Shown here in pieces: positions 20,981 through 33,549 of a stretch of 64,000 bases of DNA. Made by a program: the position numbers and the translations under genes. Under the pieces are notes generated by a model that ran no database searches, was not told the origin of the DNA, and worked only from the letters and a program-made list of their open reading frames with translations. Source of the DNA: Zopfochytrium polystomum (taxonomy: Eukaryota > Chytridiomycota > Chytridiomycetes > Chytridiales > Chytridiaceae); contig JAIVFJ010000022.1 in the NCBI GenBank assembly GCA_025765615.1, forward strand, positions 62,001 through 126,000, written 5' to 3'. The first letter of the stretch is position 1. Each line of letters begins with the position of its first letter.

Positions 20981-23438
20981 ATGGCGCGGCAGGTCGACTA
21001 CTACGAGCTGCTCGGCGTCGCAGACGTCCACGCGACCCCGGACGAGCTGAAGAAGGTATGCTGCCACCAGCCCCACGCTCGCACCGCCTCGTGTGGGAGG
21101 AAGGGAGCGGGGTCCATGCCCAACCCTTATCTCTTGCGCCATGCAACCCGGTTGCTAATCCTTTCCCTGCTTCCAATCCAAAACGCATGACGAACGCAAA
21201 CGATCGGTACCTCCTCCCTCTCGCACCCTCACCTCCCGGGGTTCCACCCATCCTTTGCGGGGGCTCGTAGGCGTACCGGCGCAAGGTTTTCTTCCGATTT
21301 CCCCGTTTCCCTTTCGATCTCTCCGACTGATCGCCCTGACCCAAACAAACAAACAAACAAAAAAAAAACACAATAGGCCCTCGAATGGCACCCCGACAAG
21401 AACCCGCAGCGCATCGAAGAGGCGACGCGCGTGTTTGCCGAAATCCAGCGGGCGTACGAGGTGCTGAGCGACGACCAGGAGCGGGCGTGGTTAGTTTTAT
21501 TTGAATGGGGTTCCTTGTTGTTGTTGTGGGTACGTGAGTCCCGGCTAACTCGCCCTGGGTCCCCCCCCCACACACACACACACACACCACCAGGTACGAC
21601 AGCCACAAGGAGGAAATCCTGCGCGGCGACGCGGCCTCGGACATTGCGGCTGCGGCGGCGGCGAGCACGACGAGCTGGTCGTCCGCGGCGTACGGCATCA
21701 CGACGGACGAAGTCCTCGCGCACATGAACCCGTCGCGGTTCACGTTCTCCAACCCTCCGCCTGCAGGCAAGGAAAACTTTTACGCGGCGTACTCTGCGCT
21801 GTTTTCCGCGATCGAGGCGGCGGAGCGCGACGCGATCGCGCGGGACAGCGAGAACGTCGCGGCCGCTACGGGATCCGCGGCGCTGGCGGCGGGGGCGGAG
21901 AGCCGGACGGCGTTCGGGGACGCGGGGACGCGGTGGGAGGGGGAGGGCGGGGTGGGGGAGGTGTACGGCAAGTTCCTGTCGTTTGCGACGGTGCGGTCGT
22001 TCCGGTGGCTGGACCGGTACCGGGTGTCCGAGGCGCGGGACCGGTTTGAACGGCGGCACATGGAGCGGGCGAACGCGCGGGCGCGGGAGGGCGGGCGGCG
22101 GGCGTTTAGCGCGGCGGTGAGGGACGTGGCGGCCGCGGCGCAGCGGGCGGATCCGAGGTGGGCGAAGCAGGTTGCGGCGGCGAAGGCGGCGAGGGAGGCG
22201 AAGGCCGCGGAGGCGAGGGAGAGGAAGAGGAGGGAGAGGAGGGAGGCGGTCGAGAGGAGCAAAGCGTATGAGGAGCCGGAGTGGGCGCGGGCGGATAGGG
22301 AGCATCCTGAGGTTGCTGCGGCGATGGCGAGGGAGGAGGCGGCGCGGGAGGCCGGGGAGGAGGAGGCGGAGGTCGTGGAGGAGCTGTACTGCGCTGCGTG
22401 CAACAAGGTGTTCAAGTCGGATCGACAGGTAAGGGGAGGGGTGGCCCTTCTTTTCCTTTTTTTTTCCTTCTCTTTACTAGTCGTTGGAGTCTCTTATTCA
22501 CTAATACCCCAACCCCCCAAGTGGCGAAACCACGAGAAGTCCAAGAAGCACCTCAAAGAAGTCGAAGCGCTCAAACGGCAGATGCTGCGCGAGGAGCAAG
22601 GCATCTTTGACGACGACGACGACGACGACAACCTGCGACGACGCCGACGATGCCTTTGTCGACAGGCGTCGAGGACCACGACGCCTCGGAGGGCTCCAAC
22701 GACGACGCAGACGTCGACGGCAACGCGCGCCAATCCCCCGCGCCGTTCCACGACGCCGCCGAGTCGCCTGCGCGCATCGTCTCCGTCTCCGTCTCCGTCT
22801 CCACCACGCGCCGACAAGAGTACGAACAACAATAACAACAACGACGACGACGACGACGACGACGACGATAAAGACGACGGTCTCGCCGCGGCGACGGCGG
22901 GCGTGTCTCTGGACGGAGCGGCCGCCGGTGCGTCGGACTCGGACGCGGACGGGATCTCGACGCTGCTGCTGTCGCGGAGCGAGAAGAAGAAGCGCAAGGC
23001 GATGATGCGGCAGCGACAGCAGCAGCAGCAGCAGCGGTCCGACGACGACGACGACGGCGAGGACGTCGAAGCCGGGGAGCGGCAACCTGCCGCGGCAGTT
23101 CCGTCGGACAAGGACGACGACGGCGGCGGCACGGCGGCGCCGAAAAAGACGGCGCGCGAGAAGCGGCGGGAGCGGGAGCAGCGCAAGGCGGCGGCGGCCG
23201 CTGCTGCTGGCGCTGGCGCGGCGGCGGCGGCGGCGGCGTACTGCGTCGGCGGCGTCATCGACAGGAGGCGGCTGCGCGGTGCAACGTGTGCGGGGCGGTG
23301 TTTGGGTCGCGCAGCAAGCTGTTTCAGCACGTCAAGGCGGAGGGGCACGCGCTTGCGGCGGGCTCGGCGGGGGCGGCGGGGGCGGGGTCAGGGTCGGCGG
23401 GGGCGGCAGCGGGGAAGAAGAAGGGCAAGAAGCGGTGA
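20981..23438 (+). CDS. JJJ1: J-domain ribosome-biogenesis cochaperone JJJ1/DNAJC21
   Basis: Cytosolic Hsp70 cochaperone acting in 60S subunit maturation (recycling of shuttling factors). Exons: 20981-21055, 21271-21285 (15 nt), 21377-21489, 21594-22428 and 22522-23438. The J domain reads [37 protein letters not shown] with the HPD motif intact. The first zinc finger is [27 protein letters not shown], and the second, at the C-terminus, is [23 protein letters not shown]. Between them are a long Ala/Arg/Glu helical region and acidic Asp/Asn/Gln runs. The order (J domain, two C2H2 fingers, charged linker) is that of JJJ1. Frame changes occur in the Asp-rich repeats (about 22,630-22,840) and just before the second finger (about 23,250). 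TGA at 23,436. Confidence 0.88.
21271..21285 (+). other. JJJ1: 15-nt micro-exon inside the JJJ1 J domain
   Basis: GCGTACCGGCGCAAG lies between CTCGTAG and GTTTTC and encodes AYRRK, the expected start of J-domain helix II. Skipping it joins exon 1 to exon 3 in frame, but the protein would lack these five residues. Confidence 0.85.
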
Positions 23439-23702
23439 GCGATGTTTGTGTGTGTGAGTGTGTGTGGGCAGTAGAATTGGGTAATTTCCACGAGTGTTCA
23501 CTTCCTTGTGCACACGCTTCCGGCACCACGTTTGGTACCCGCACACATAATTTGCTTATTCAATCTTTCAAATTGGTATTATGCCGGGCAAATTATAAGG
23601 GGAAGAGCAAAGCAATGGGGGGGAGCGTCTGTTTGCCGGTCACCCCGATTTGGTTGTGTGTGATCTGTGCCGCTCTGGTCAGTCAGTCACTCATCGATCT
23701 CA

Positions 23703-23706
<4 letters not shown>

Positions 23707-23743
<37 letters not shown>
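23707..23743. repeat. TC dinucleotide microsatellite
   Basis: About 18 TC units in the spacer between JJJ1 and the ABC transporter, followed by TGTC-type repeats. Probably promoter-proximal; no gene. Confidence 0.85.
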
Positions 23744-23747
<4 letters not shown>

Positions 23748-24293
23748 GTGACTTGGTCGGTCTGTCTGTCTGTCTCCATCTGTGTCTCTCTCTCCACTCA
23801 CTCACAACACCCACACACACACACTCTCTCTCTGCACCGCTCGCTCTCCTTCCTTTCTCTCCGCACGTCGTTGGGAGGTGACCACCTCTCCCACGAACGC
23901 TCGCACACGACGATGCCGCACCCGTTATACCCTCCTTCTCCATCAGCACCATCGCCATCGCCATCGCCTGCTGCCGCTGCTGCCACTGCAACCACTGCAA
24001 CTGCAACTGCACCTGCAACGGATCATCATCATCTTCAAGACCGCCAGAACCCTGATCCCAATCCCGCTGCACCAGCAGGGCTCGTTCCCCCCCTCCTCGT
24101 TACTCTCGTCCCCCTCTTCATCAGTCGTCGACATTGCGGGCCGCCCCTGCCCCGCCCTGGCTGACGGCCGCAGGCACCGCGTCGTCCTCCTCGTTCCCCG
24201 CTTCCCACCACCAGCACAGCCAGATCAACACCAGCAGCAACAACGGCAACTCGTTCAAAGGAACGGCCTCCGCCCGACCGTCCCGAAACGGCA

Positions 24294-27200
24294 ATGTCCG
24301 CAACAATACCAGTCGACATGGAACCGCCAGATCCCGCTCTCCATCTCCCACCCACCGATCGCCGCCCCCTCCCAACCCGCCATCCCATGCCCTACTACGA
24401 CGACGACGACGACGACGACGACAACGGCTTCGCGCTGACGTCGCTGGAGCCACCGCCCGGCTGGGTCCCCGACGCCGACCTCTCGCTCCTCTCCGGCCCC
24501 CCAGACTCGCAAAACGAATCCCCGCACCACCCCTCCTCCGCCGACCCCTACCGCCCCCACCGCCTTCGTCTCGTCGACGCCGTCGCCGACGCCGCCGACA
24601 GACCTCCTCCCCTCGCAGCTGGTGACCGACGAGAACCGGCTGAACTCTTCGCACTCAGGTCGAGTTTGCGCCAGCTTCCCTTGCCGCCGCCGACCTCTTT
24701 TCACCGGCACCCTGTCGCGGACGATGGCTCGGGCGACGGCGACGGCGGCAGCAGCTCGGCGGCGGACGCTGGTGTCCCTACGTTGAAGGGGACGACGAGT
24801 TTTGAGCGGACGCAGCAGCAGGAGCGCAAGAGCAAGCGGCACCGGCGGCGGCGGGAGCGGTCGCCGGAAGCAGTTCGCTCTCAGTCTCCCGACGGACGCC
24901 GGCGCGGCGCAGCCCGACGAGGGCGACTCTGCGTCGGACGTTTCGCAGATCGACCCGCACGAGCTGCACGAGCTGCAGGAGCAGCAGCAGCACCAGCACC
25001 AGCGCGATGGCGGCAGCGGCCGGTTGCGCGGTCTCGTCAACGGGATCGTCGGCGGGCTCGGGCTCGGCGGGCGTCCGCGGCGGCAGCCGCAGCAAGGGCG
25101 GTTCACGCTCGCGCCGCACGGGTTCCGCGACCGGCTGTTCCTGGAGTGGGGGGTACCGGCTGGTGCGGCTGGTGACGACGGCCGAGGACGTGCTGGATCT
25201 GCGGTTCCACCTCAAGAGCTCCGAGTCGGCCAAAGTCGCGGGGGACAGGCTGCAGAAGAACTGGGACGAGGAGCGGGAGCGGGCCAAGGCGCGGCGGGCG
25301 GCCGCCGCCGCAGCCGCAAGCGCGAAGCGACCCGCAGCGGCGGCGGCCGAGCGGACGGGCGCGGGTGCGGCGGCGTCGCACAAGATGCTCCTGCTGACGG
25401 CGATCCGACGCACGTTCGGCCCGCAGTTTGCGTACCTTGCCGGGTGGAAGCTGCTGTGGACCGTGTTTATGTACTTTGGCGGGTACTTTGTGCTGCGGTG
25501 GCTGATCCAATACTGCGAGGAGCGGCACGCCGCGGCCGCGTCATCCGCGTCGTCCGACGCTGGGGCGGCGGCCGCACTGCTGCAGCCGCCACCCGTGTGG
25601 AGGGGCCAGGTGACTGCGCTGGGGCTGTTTCTGTGCAGCCTTATCGGCACGCTGTGTTTGAACCAGCTGTCGGTGCAGGCGACCAGGATCGGGGTGCAGG
25701 TGAGGCGTGTTTTTTGCTTGGCGGGGAAGTATTTATATGCAAGGGACTTATCTCTTTTTGCTCTTCCAACCGCTCTCCCACTAAACCCTACCAACCAACC
25801 AACCAACCAACCGACCGCAACCCCGGCCCCGGCTTCGCCATCCAAACAACAACTAAAAAAAGTGCCGTGCGGCGCTGATGGTGCTCGTGTTCCGCAAGTC
25901 GCTGCGGCTCAGCTACGTCAAGGGCGGGGTCAAGGACATTGTGAACCTGATCGCGAGCGAGTGCAATCGCGTGGCCGAGGCGGCTGTGAATTGGCACTTT
26001 TTGTGGTCTGCGACCATCGACTTTGCGGGTGAGAGGGTCCCTCCTTGTTTCTTCAAATTGGGTCGTCGATTGGATGGATATCTGGGTAGTGCCAGGAGGG
26101 AGGGAGTGAAGGGTAGGCGTTTTACCCATGCCGCCATGGGGCAAAGGGCTCATCTCCTGGGGTTGAAGGTTTCCACGTGCATATTCACGGAAAAGCGCTT
26201 CTCCTTTTTTGGCCATTCCATTTTTGGCGACCAATCGCCTTCTTTTTGGCGTGTTACGTAACTCCGCTAACAACCCCTTTTCCTTGAACCACGGCCAACC
26301 CTCCCAATGTTGAACCACCGCCACCACCCCCCAGCCATATTCATCCTCGCGACCGTCGACCTTTCCTACGCCGCGGTGCCCGCCGTACTCATCGCCTTCT
26401 TCGTCCTGCTGCCTCTGCAGCTGCGCATCGCCTCCGACGTCTCCAAGGAGAACATCGCCACCACCTCGCGCTTCACCCGCCGCGTGCACCTCATCTCCGA
26501 GGCCCTGACCGCCGTCAAGCTCGTCAAGTTTTACGGCTGGGAGCCCTACTACGTCGCAAAGATCACTGACGCGCGCACCGAGGAACTCGCGGGCATGCGC
26601 CGCGCGCTGTTTGGCCGCAGCGTCGTCACTGCCGTCGTCCACGTCGCACCCGTCGCCGCCATGCTGGTCGCCGTCGGCGTCGCCATCGTCGGAAAGGCTC
26701 AGGACGGGTCCGGCGGCGTCGCACTGAGCGCCGCGTCCGTGTTTGCCGCGCTGTCGCTGTTTAATTTTATGAGGTATCCACTGATGAAATTGCCATCTGC
26801 CGTCAATGCGTTCAAAGGTACAGGGCGTGTTTGTTTGGTTGCTTGTTTGTTTGTTTGTTTGTTCGCTCGTTGATTTGTTAGTCCGTTTGTTCTGTGGCCC
26901 GTATTGACATTATGAACTACTTCTTTTTGCAGCCGCGGACGTGTCGCTAGAACGACTCGAGGACTTTTTCTGCTTGCCCGAGGTCGATGATCCCCCAGAG
27001 CCCACACCGTCCGAGAACCCGGATCTGTTAATGGATATTGTAAGCCTCTGCTTTTCACCAAACGTCGTTTCACCAATTTCAAAGTCTAAAAAATCATCAT
27101 CTATCTATTTTTCTAGAAAAGCGCCGAGTTCCAATGGGACGGCGACATCGACCACCCCGACATCCACGACCTCACCCTCGAAATCCTCCGCGGCCAGGTG

Positions 27201-30200
27201 ATCGCCGTGGTCGGCGACCTGCCGTCCGGCCGCTCCCTGATCGCGTCCCTCCTGCGACAGACCAAGCTCGCGTCGGGCACGTACGCGTCGCACGCGTCGC
27301 GGCTCGGGTATGTGCCGCAAGAGCCGTGGCTGGTGAACGCGACGCTGCGCGACAACATCCTGTTTGGGCTGGACATGGACTCGAACCGGTACGCCGACGT
27401 CATCCGGCTGTGCGGGCTGACGCGCGACCTGATGCTGCTGTCGCAGGGCGACGACGCCATCGTGACCGACATCAACCTGTCAGTCGCGCAGAGGCAGCGC
27501 ATCTCGCTGGCGCGCTGCTTGTACTACGACCCCGAGGTGCTCATGCTTGAGGACTGCTTGAGCGACTTTGACGCGGCGACGGCGAGGAGGGTGTTTCGGG
27601 AGTGCATCCGGAATCAGATGTTGAAGCAAAAGGCCGTGGTGCTGGTCACGCAGCAGAAACAGGTTTGTTTGTTGTGGTATTCCCCAACCTTTTTGTCTGC
27701 GTTGTGGATTTTCTGAATATCTTGTCGATTTATACCTTAACAAACAAACCACCAGTTCCTGCCCGAGTGCGACCTGATTCTCGTCCTGAAAAACGGCAAA
27801 GTGATCGAGCGCGGCACGTACGTCGAGCTCAAGACGCGCAAGGTCAACTTTTCGGCGTGGGTCAGCGACTACGTGCCGATCGAGGACGACCCGTCCGGGG
27901 TGCTGGACAAGGTCAACGAGCTCCGTTTGTACGGGCCGCCGGCGACATCGACGGTGCGCGGGCCGACGGCGTTCTCGCACATCACGGAGCGGCTGGTGCC
28001 CGACGAGGCGCCGGCGGCCGAGTCGTTCCGCCCGCCGGGCCGCTTCAGCCCGTTCAACCCGCGCGCCAGCCGCAAGGCGCACCTCGGCAAGCCGTCGCCG
28101 CTCGGTACGGCCGTGGTGATCAGCGCCGAAGCCGAAAGCAGCGGCGACGAGAGCAGCCTCTCCGCTGCCGCCGGCGGCGCCGCGTCCGGCGAGCCCGAGT
28201 CGGTGGAGGAGGCGAACCAGATGACGATGCGTGCGCTGGCGGCGATGAACGTCGAGTCGATCCAGTCGGACGAGCTTTTGAACGAGCACACGATCTCCAA
28301 GATGATCGAGCGCGGGCAGGCGTCGCTGCTGACGTCGGGCCCGGCGTCGCGCCCGCCGGCAAACTTTGAGAACCAGGACCCGATCGCGAGGACCATCGAG
28401 GCGAACCAGTTGACCGTACACAGCTTGCACGGGCTCCAGGGAGCGCTGCGCGACCGCGGTATCAAGTCGAGGGGCAGGGGGAACGGGTTCTGGGTGCCGT
28501 ATGATGTGTACTTGAGCAGCGGGTTCGGGAGGTGGTTCTCGGGCGCCACGATTGTCGGGTTTTTTCTTGTACAGGCTGTGAGAACTTTTTCAGGTAAGCG
28601 CGCGGGGAATGGTGTGTGTGTTTGCAACTGCTGTTTCTATTTGTCGTCGGAGTGACGCAAATATCTCTAACGAATGCCTTCCCCTCGCGTGCGGTTTCTT
28701 CCACCCTTTCCTCGGTGCTCCAGATTATTGGCTTATCTATATCGTAGTCGCAAGCAACAACACGACCGACCCCGTCAACCCTGGCAGTCTGCGCGGCAGC
28801 GGCTCAACCCTCGTCTACCTCGGCCTATTCCTCCTCCTCGTCTTCACCGCCAACCTCCGCGGCGTCCTCTTCTCGACCTTTGTCATCCGCATCTCGCGCT
28901 CCTTGCACGACCGCGCCATGAAGTCGGTCCTCCGCGCGCCAATGTCGTTCTACGACACGACGCCGCTCGGGTCCGTGCTGTACAACTTTGCCCGCGACCT
29001 GTTCCTCGTCGACGACCTGCTGCCCGAGGCCGCGCTGCAGGTGCTGTCGTACGGCCCGGTGCTCGTTCGGCGCGGTGGCGATGGTGTGCGGGCTGGTGCC
29101 GTGGTTCCTGCTGACGTTGCCGTTTTACGTGTTGGTCGCCGCGTACGTCGTCAAGATGTGCCATAGGGCGGACAAGGAGCTGCAGAAGCTGGAGGGTGAG
29201 TCGAACTTTGTTCGTTTTCGTTTCGCCATGGGAATTTGTCGGCAGCCAAGCTTAACGGGATTTCCACCCCCTTTTTCTCACCGTCAGCAAACAACAAAGC
29301 GCCCATGTTTGCGCACCTCTCTTCGACGCTGGAAGGTCTCTTCAGCATCCGACTCTACGGCGCGCAAGACCGCTTCGACGGCTTCAACCGCAGCCTGATC
29401 GACGCGGACCACAAGGCGCTCTACGCGCAGCAGGTTGTGAAAACCGTGCAGGCGTTCTACCTAGGACCTCGTCGCGTGCGTCGCGGTCTACGTCGCCGCG
29501 CTCCTGGCCGTCTCGGTGTCGGTGCCGCACGAATTGTCGCCGTTCGCCGCCGGGCTGGCCGTCACCAGCGCGCAGCAGCTGCTGTGGTTTGTGCCGTACG
29601 TCGTGCGGATGGGCGGCGACGTGCACTTTGCGGTGAAGAGTGCGGCCGCGGTCGTCAAGTTTATCGATGGGCTGCCGTCGGAGATGGTCAACTTGAAGGC
29701 ACCGGAGAAGGGCGTCGAGGGATGGCCGTCGAAGGGAGCGGTGAGTACCTTTTTTTTTGCGGCTGTCGGGTTATCTGGACGCTTGTGTTCTGAACAGCTT
29801 TCTGGATCATGCTTGATCGTTTCCCCCCTTCTGCCTCGAACACCTTCTCCTGAATACAAACAAACAAACAAAAAAAAAAAAAAAAAAAGATCGAGTTCAA
29901 GCAAGTTTCCCTCCGCTACCACCGCTACGGCGTCGCTGTGCTCAAGTCCGTCACCTTCCGCATCCGACCCGGCGAAAAGGTCGGCATCGTTGGGCGGACA
30001 GGGTCGGGCAAGACGTCGCTGCTGATGGCGCTGCTGCGGCTGGCCGAGCACACGGAGGGCGACATCCTGATCGACGGGGTCGACACGCGCACGCTGAACC
30101 TGGCCAGCCTGCGCGGGCGAATCGCCGTGATCCCGCAGGAGCCCGTCCTTCTGACGGGCACGATCCGCGCGAACCTGGACCCGTTCGGGCTCAAGACGGA

Positions 30201-31313
30201 CGAAGAGGTGTGGAAAGCGCTCAAGGACGTGCACCTGGGTCGAAGATGGCGGAGCTTCCGCAGGGACTCGAGACGCCGATCGTCGAGAACGGCAAAACGT
30301 TCAGCCTGGCAGAGCGCCAGCTGTTCTGCGTCGCGCGGGCGATCCTCCTCCACACGCGGGTGGTCGTGTTCGACGAGCCCGTCACGGCGGCCGACAACGA
30401 CACGGACGCGCTGATCCAGCAGACCATCGTCGAAAACTTCAAGGACGCCACCGTCATCGTGCTCGCGTCGCGCTTCCGCATGATCGCAGAGTCCGACCGC
30501 ATCCTCGTCATGGAGGCCGGCCGCGTCGTCGAGTTCGACTCGCCCGTCAACTTGTTCAGCGACCCGCGCTCCCGCCTGTCCCTGATGGTGTCGCAGACGG
30601 GGAACGTCGACGCTGAGAAGCTGCTGCAGATCGCGAGGGTGAGGGCCGAGCGCGTCGGGCGGACGACCGCCGCCGGCGGCGGCGGTAGCGGCGGCGGTAG
30701 CGGCGGCACGGGCTCGACGGCGGCCGGGAAGCGCCGCAGCGGGACGAACCTGCGCCAGTCGCTGCTCGCGCACTCGGTCGACGGGCTGCCGACGTCGGTC
30801 GGCGAGGCCGTCTCCGCCATCCCCATCACATCCCTGCACCCATCGTCGACGTTGTCGTCCGCGTCAGCCTCTGCTTCGGCCGCCGCCGCCGCCGCCGCCG
30901 CGCGCAGGCGGTCCCTCCGGACGTCGGGGCTCGGCGGCAACGGCGCCGCCGACGGGTTCTCGGGGTCGCCGACGTCCTGGCGGTCCGAGAGCTCGCTGCA
31001 CTCTGCGGCGCGGCTGCTCAAGAAGAGCAGCAGCCTCGCCGTGTCCGAGTCCGCGTCGTCGTCGTCGTCGTCTATATCGTCCTCGGACGGCGGCGGCGAT
31101 GGCAACCAGAACGGCCACGACGCTGGGGACGACGGCGACGACGAGGACGACGCGCGGCGAGCGTCGAGCTCTTCGACTCCGTCGCCGCCGTCGCCGTTCC
31201 CGCAGCAGCTCGTCGGCGGCGGGACGGGGAGCGTGCGCAAGTCGACCGCGCAGATGCCAAAGAGCTTGGAGCAGATCTTTGGGGGCATGGGCGGAGGCGG
31301 CGGGAGCGACTGA
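24294..31313 (+). CDS. ABC transporter, ABCC (MRP) subfamily, degenerate ATP sites
   Basis: Full-length ABCC exporter (TMD1-NBD1-TMD2-NBD2). Exons after the first: 25863-26028, 26335-26817, 26933-27039, 27117-27662, 27756-28593, 28724-29195, 29288-29740 and 29890-31313; exon 1 ends at 25699. TMD1 includes LAGWKLLWTVFMYFGGYFVL. NBD1 has a degenerate Walker A (GDLPSGRS), an intact Q-loop (GYVPQEPWLVNATLRDNI), signature LSVAQRQRIS, Walker B VLMLEDCLSDFD and Gln instead of the H-loop His (LVTQQKQ). NBD2 has an intact Walker A (GRTGSGKT), signature FSLAERQ, Walker B VVVFDEP and Ser in place of the switch His (VLASRFR). Long disordered, acidic segments lie at both ends. One-base frame changes occur near 24,850, 25,150, 29,063, 29,465 and 30,238; the domain order is otherwise unbroken. 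The start is uncertain; a disordered frame extends up to 23,913. Confidence 0.85.
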
Positions 31314-32300
31314 GGGGCTGCCTCTTTCTTTTACTTTCATTCGGGTGTTGGTTTGCTGTCGCGACTCTCTGGTTTACCGGTTTGCCACCCAAATCCCACG
31401 TCCCTCCACACCATCCAAAAGGGGAAAAAAGGGCGCGGGGGGGCCACACATTGACGGAAGGGTATAAGCTTACATATATTTTCTTGTCGAGTAACAAAAA
31501 AATAGCAGAGGCCCCTTCCTGGCTTTGTGCGTGTTCTTATTTTTCTTTTTCGTTTTGCTTTTGTTTGCTTCCTCTTTCCTTATAGTTGCGCCCCAATTCT
31601 TTTATTCTTTTTTCTTTAAGGTCTCTTTATCTTTCTGCCCCTGCCTTTCATTTTCGGTCACTACTGAAAGGGGGGACAGGTGGGTATTTCCATAGCGGGA
31701 GGGCCAACCCACACCTACCCCTTCCTTTCCGTCCCTATTCCCAACCCGCACACCCTCCTGCCCCCATCCATCCCTTCCTCCCATTCCTTCCTTGTTTTTT
31801 TCGTTCTAGAGAATTGTATCCATTAACAGCCGGCCTCTCTCTCTCTTAAAAAAAAAAAAAAGAAAAAAAAAAAAAGAATAAGGGGAGGGGCTTCTCGGGG
31901 ATGCGAATTTCCCCCTCCCAAAAAACACCCTCGCCTCACAAGCTTGATCGCCTCTGCCTCCTACACCCCCCCTGCCCCACGCCTACATCGCTTCGTCACT
32001 CGCTCACCTCCAGGACCCTCCTCGACCCGCCTCCAATCGCTCCTGACCCCTCTTCTTGTAACGTGAAAATACTTAAACCTCTTACTGCTGTCCACTCATA
32101 CGTATCCGCTCCTACCCGCCCTTGTCCGAGTCATCCACCCACCTACCTCCTGTATATCTGAACCTCGTGCTGCTTGCTTGATCCCTGATCCCCCCTCGTC
32201 CTTGCCAAAACCAAACACAAACAACTCGCACCCAACCCTCCCTCCCACTCAAAAAAAAAGCCTCGTCTGTTTGTCCCCCTCCTCACCCACCTTGTGCCAT
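31314..32300. other. intergenic, pyrimidine-rich, no gene seen
   Basis: A T/C-rich stretch follows the ABC transporter stop, with an A-rich block (about 31,850-31,880). Only short composition-driven frames are present. Confidence 0.55.
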
Positions 32301-32559
32301 CGAACGCGAAGAAAGAGGATGTTTAAAACAAAAAAATTGAGTGAGGGGGGTAACTCGCTTGTTTCTCGCCTTGAAAGCTATTGCCGCCGCGTGGCCGCCG
32401 CATTCGAAATTGCCACGGCGAAGAAAAAAGCGGTCTTCCCGCAAGCCCCTCTGGGTCTGGAACAATAAAAAAAAATAAAAAAAGAAGAAAAAAAGCAGGG
32501 GACGCCCCCGGAATCGGATCAACGGTGCAATGGCAGAGGGGATAGAGGCGAGCAAAGGT

Positions 32560-33540
32560 CTTATTCCTGTTTTGACGTGGCCTATCAGGTATTGACATTG
32601 TCTTCAATTCTGTGACCAAAATCTCCGACGTCAGCAACTCCCTGGAGTAGGTATGACAGGCGAAAATCCTCGGTTCGCTCTCGTTGCATACGGAGAGGTC
32701 TCCCAGAATCCTTTCCCCCGAGTGTGGTATTCTAACCGTGCTCAAGATTACTGCATGCAGACTTTTCAGGAAAGATGTACGGCTCACCTGAATCGAACGA
32801 CCAGATCCATTTTTCTGATCAATGAGATCAGGCACTGCCAAAACGCCCAGCCAATGCTCAGACGCTGTGACCAAAGCCCTCTGACAGCACGATGTGTGGA
32901 CTGCTGACACTTGCCCAGGCAGTGGAACACGGATGCAGCGCGTCACTACAAAAACTTACGTTCTGCCACCGTGGCTTTCTACTGGCACCGCCACGACGGG
33001 CTCCTGTCTAGCATGCCGTCGAACTACCAGCGATGTGTGGCTGAACGACGGCGCGGTCCTTAGCAAGTCTGTGATCACCTGGTCGTCAGCCAGATTGTCG
33101 GAAACAGGCTTTGACCCTATTCAATACGCTAAGCTCCGCGCTGTCGCCGTCGCCTCTCCGCTCATCGGCGACTTCGAAATCAGGGAATCAGGTGAGACTT
33201 CCAGTGGAACTGCATGTCGACGAAGCGAGCCAGTGCTGAGGTCGGCTTCAAAGTTGACCGCATACCGGGTCGTAAAGTCGACAAGGAAGTTCAACAATAA
33301 AAAAAGGTCGTTCCCGGCAGCTCTCCTCAGGAACGGAACGACGGTGTGGTGTTGCCGCGAAGTCGCTTCGGTTGAGGGGGCGTCGTCCAGGGGCCAAGTC
33401 ATGTCTCCGTCTGGATTCGACAGTTTACCCCGCGAATCCCATTTGAGCTCAGCGATCGGAACTCCCGCCGCCTCCGGACGGGCGTGAAGAACACACGGGG
33501 CGGCTGTCGCTTTCGTCGCCAGCACCGGCGTCTTCATCAC
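32560..33540 (-). pseudogene. unknown minus-strand gene or pseudogene
   Basis: Unrecognised. Two pieces look protein-coding on the minus strand. One is 33,540 down to about 32,970 (VPIAELKWDSRGKLSNPDG, MTWPLDDAPSTEATSRQHH, then SKPVSDNLADDQVITDLLR and VVRRHARQEPVVAVPVES), ending at a GTAAGT donor. The other is 32,946 to about 32,793 (IRVPLPGQVSAVHTSCCQRA, HWLGVLAVPDLIDQKNGSG), ending at GTGAGC. A single in-frame TGA (about 33,118-33,120) interrupts the first piece, between SLAY and IGSKPV, although the frame continues sensibly afterwards. The segment shares a motif (STEA.SRQHHTVVP) with the neighbouring inverted repeat. Confidence 0.35.
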
Positions 33541-33549
33541 TCACATGGT

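Noticed and set aside
20361..22415. Long minus-strand frames opposite the JJJ1 promoter and exons 1-4
   Set aside because: Arg/Ser/Ala-rich complements of GC-rich coding DNA with no family or splice support.
22607..23348. Long minus-strand frames rich in Ser or Val opposite JJJ1
   Set aside because: Caused by Asp/Ala/Gln-coding repeats on the plus strand; JJJ1 domains lie on both sides.
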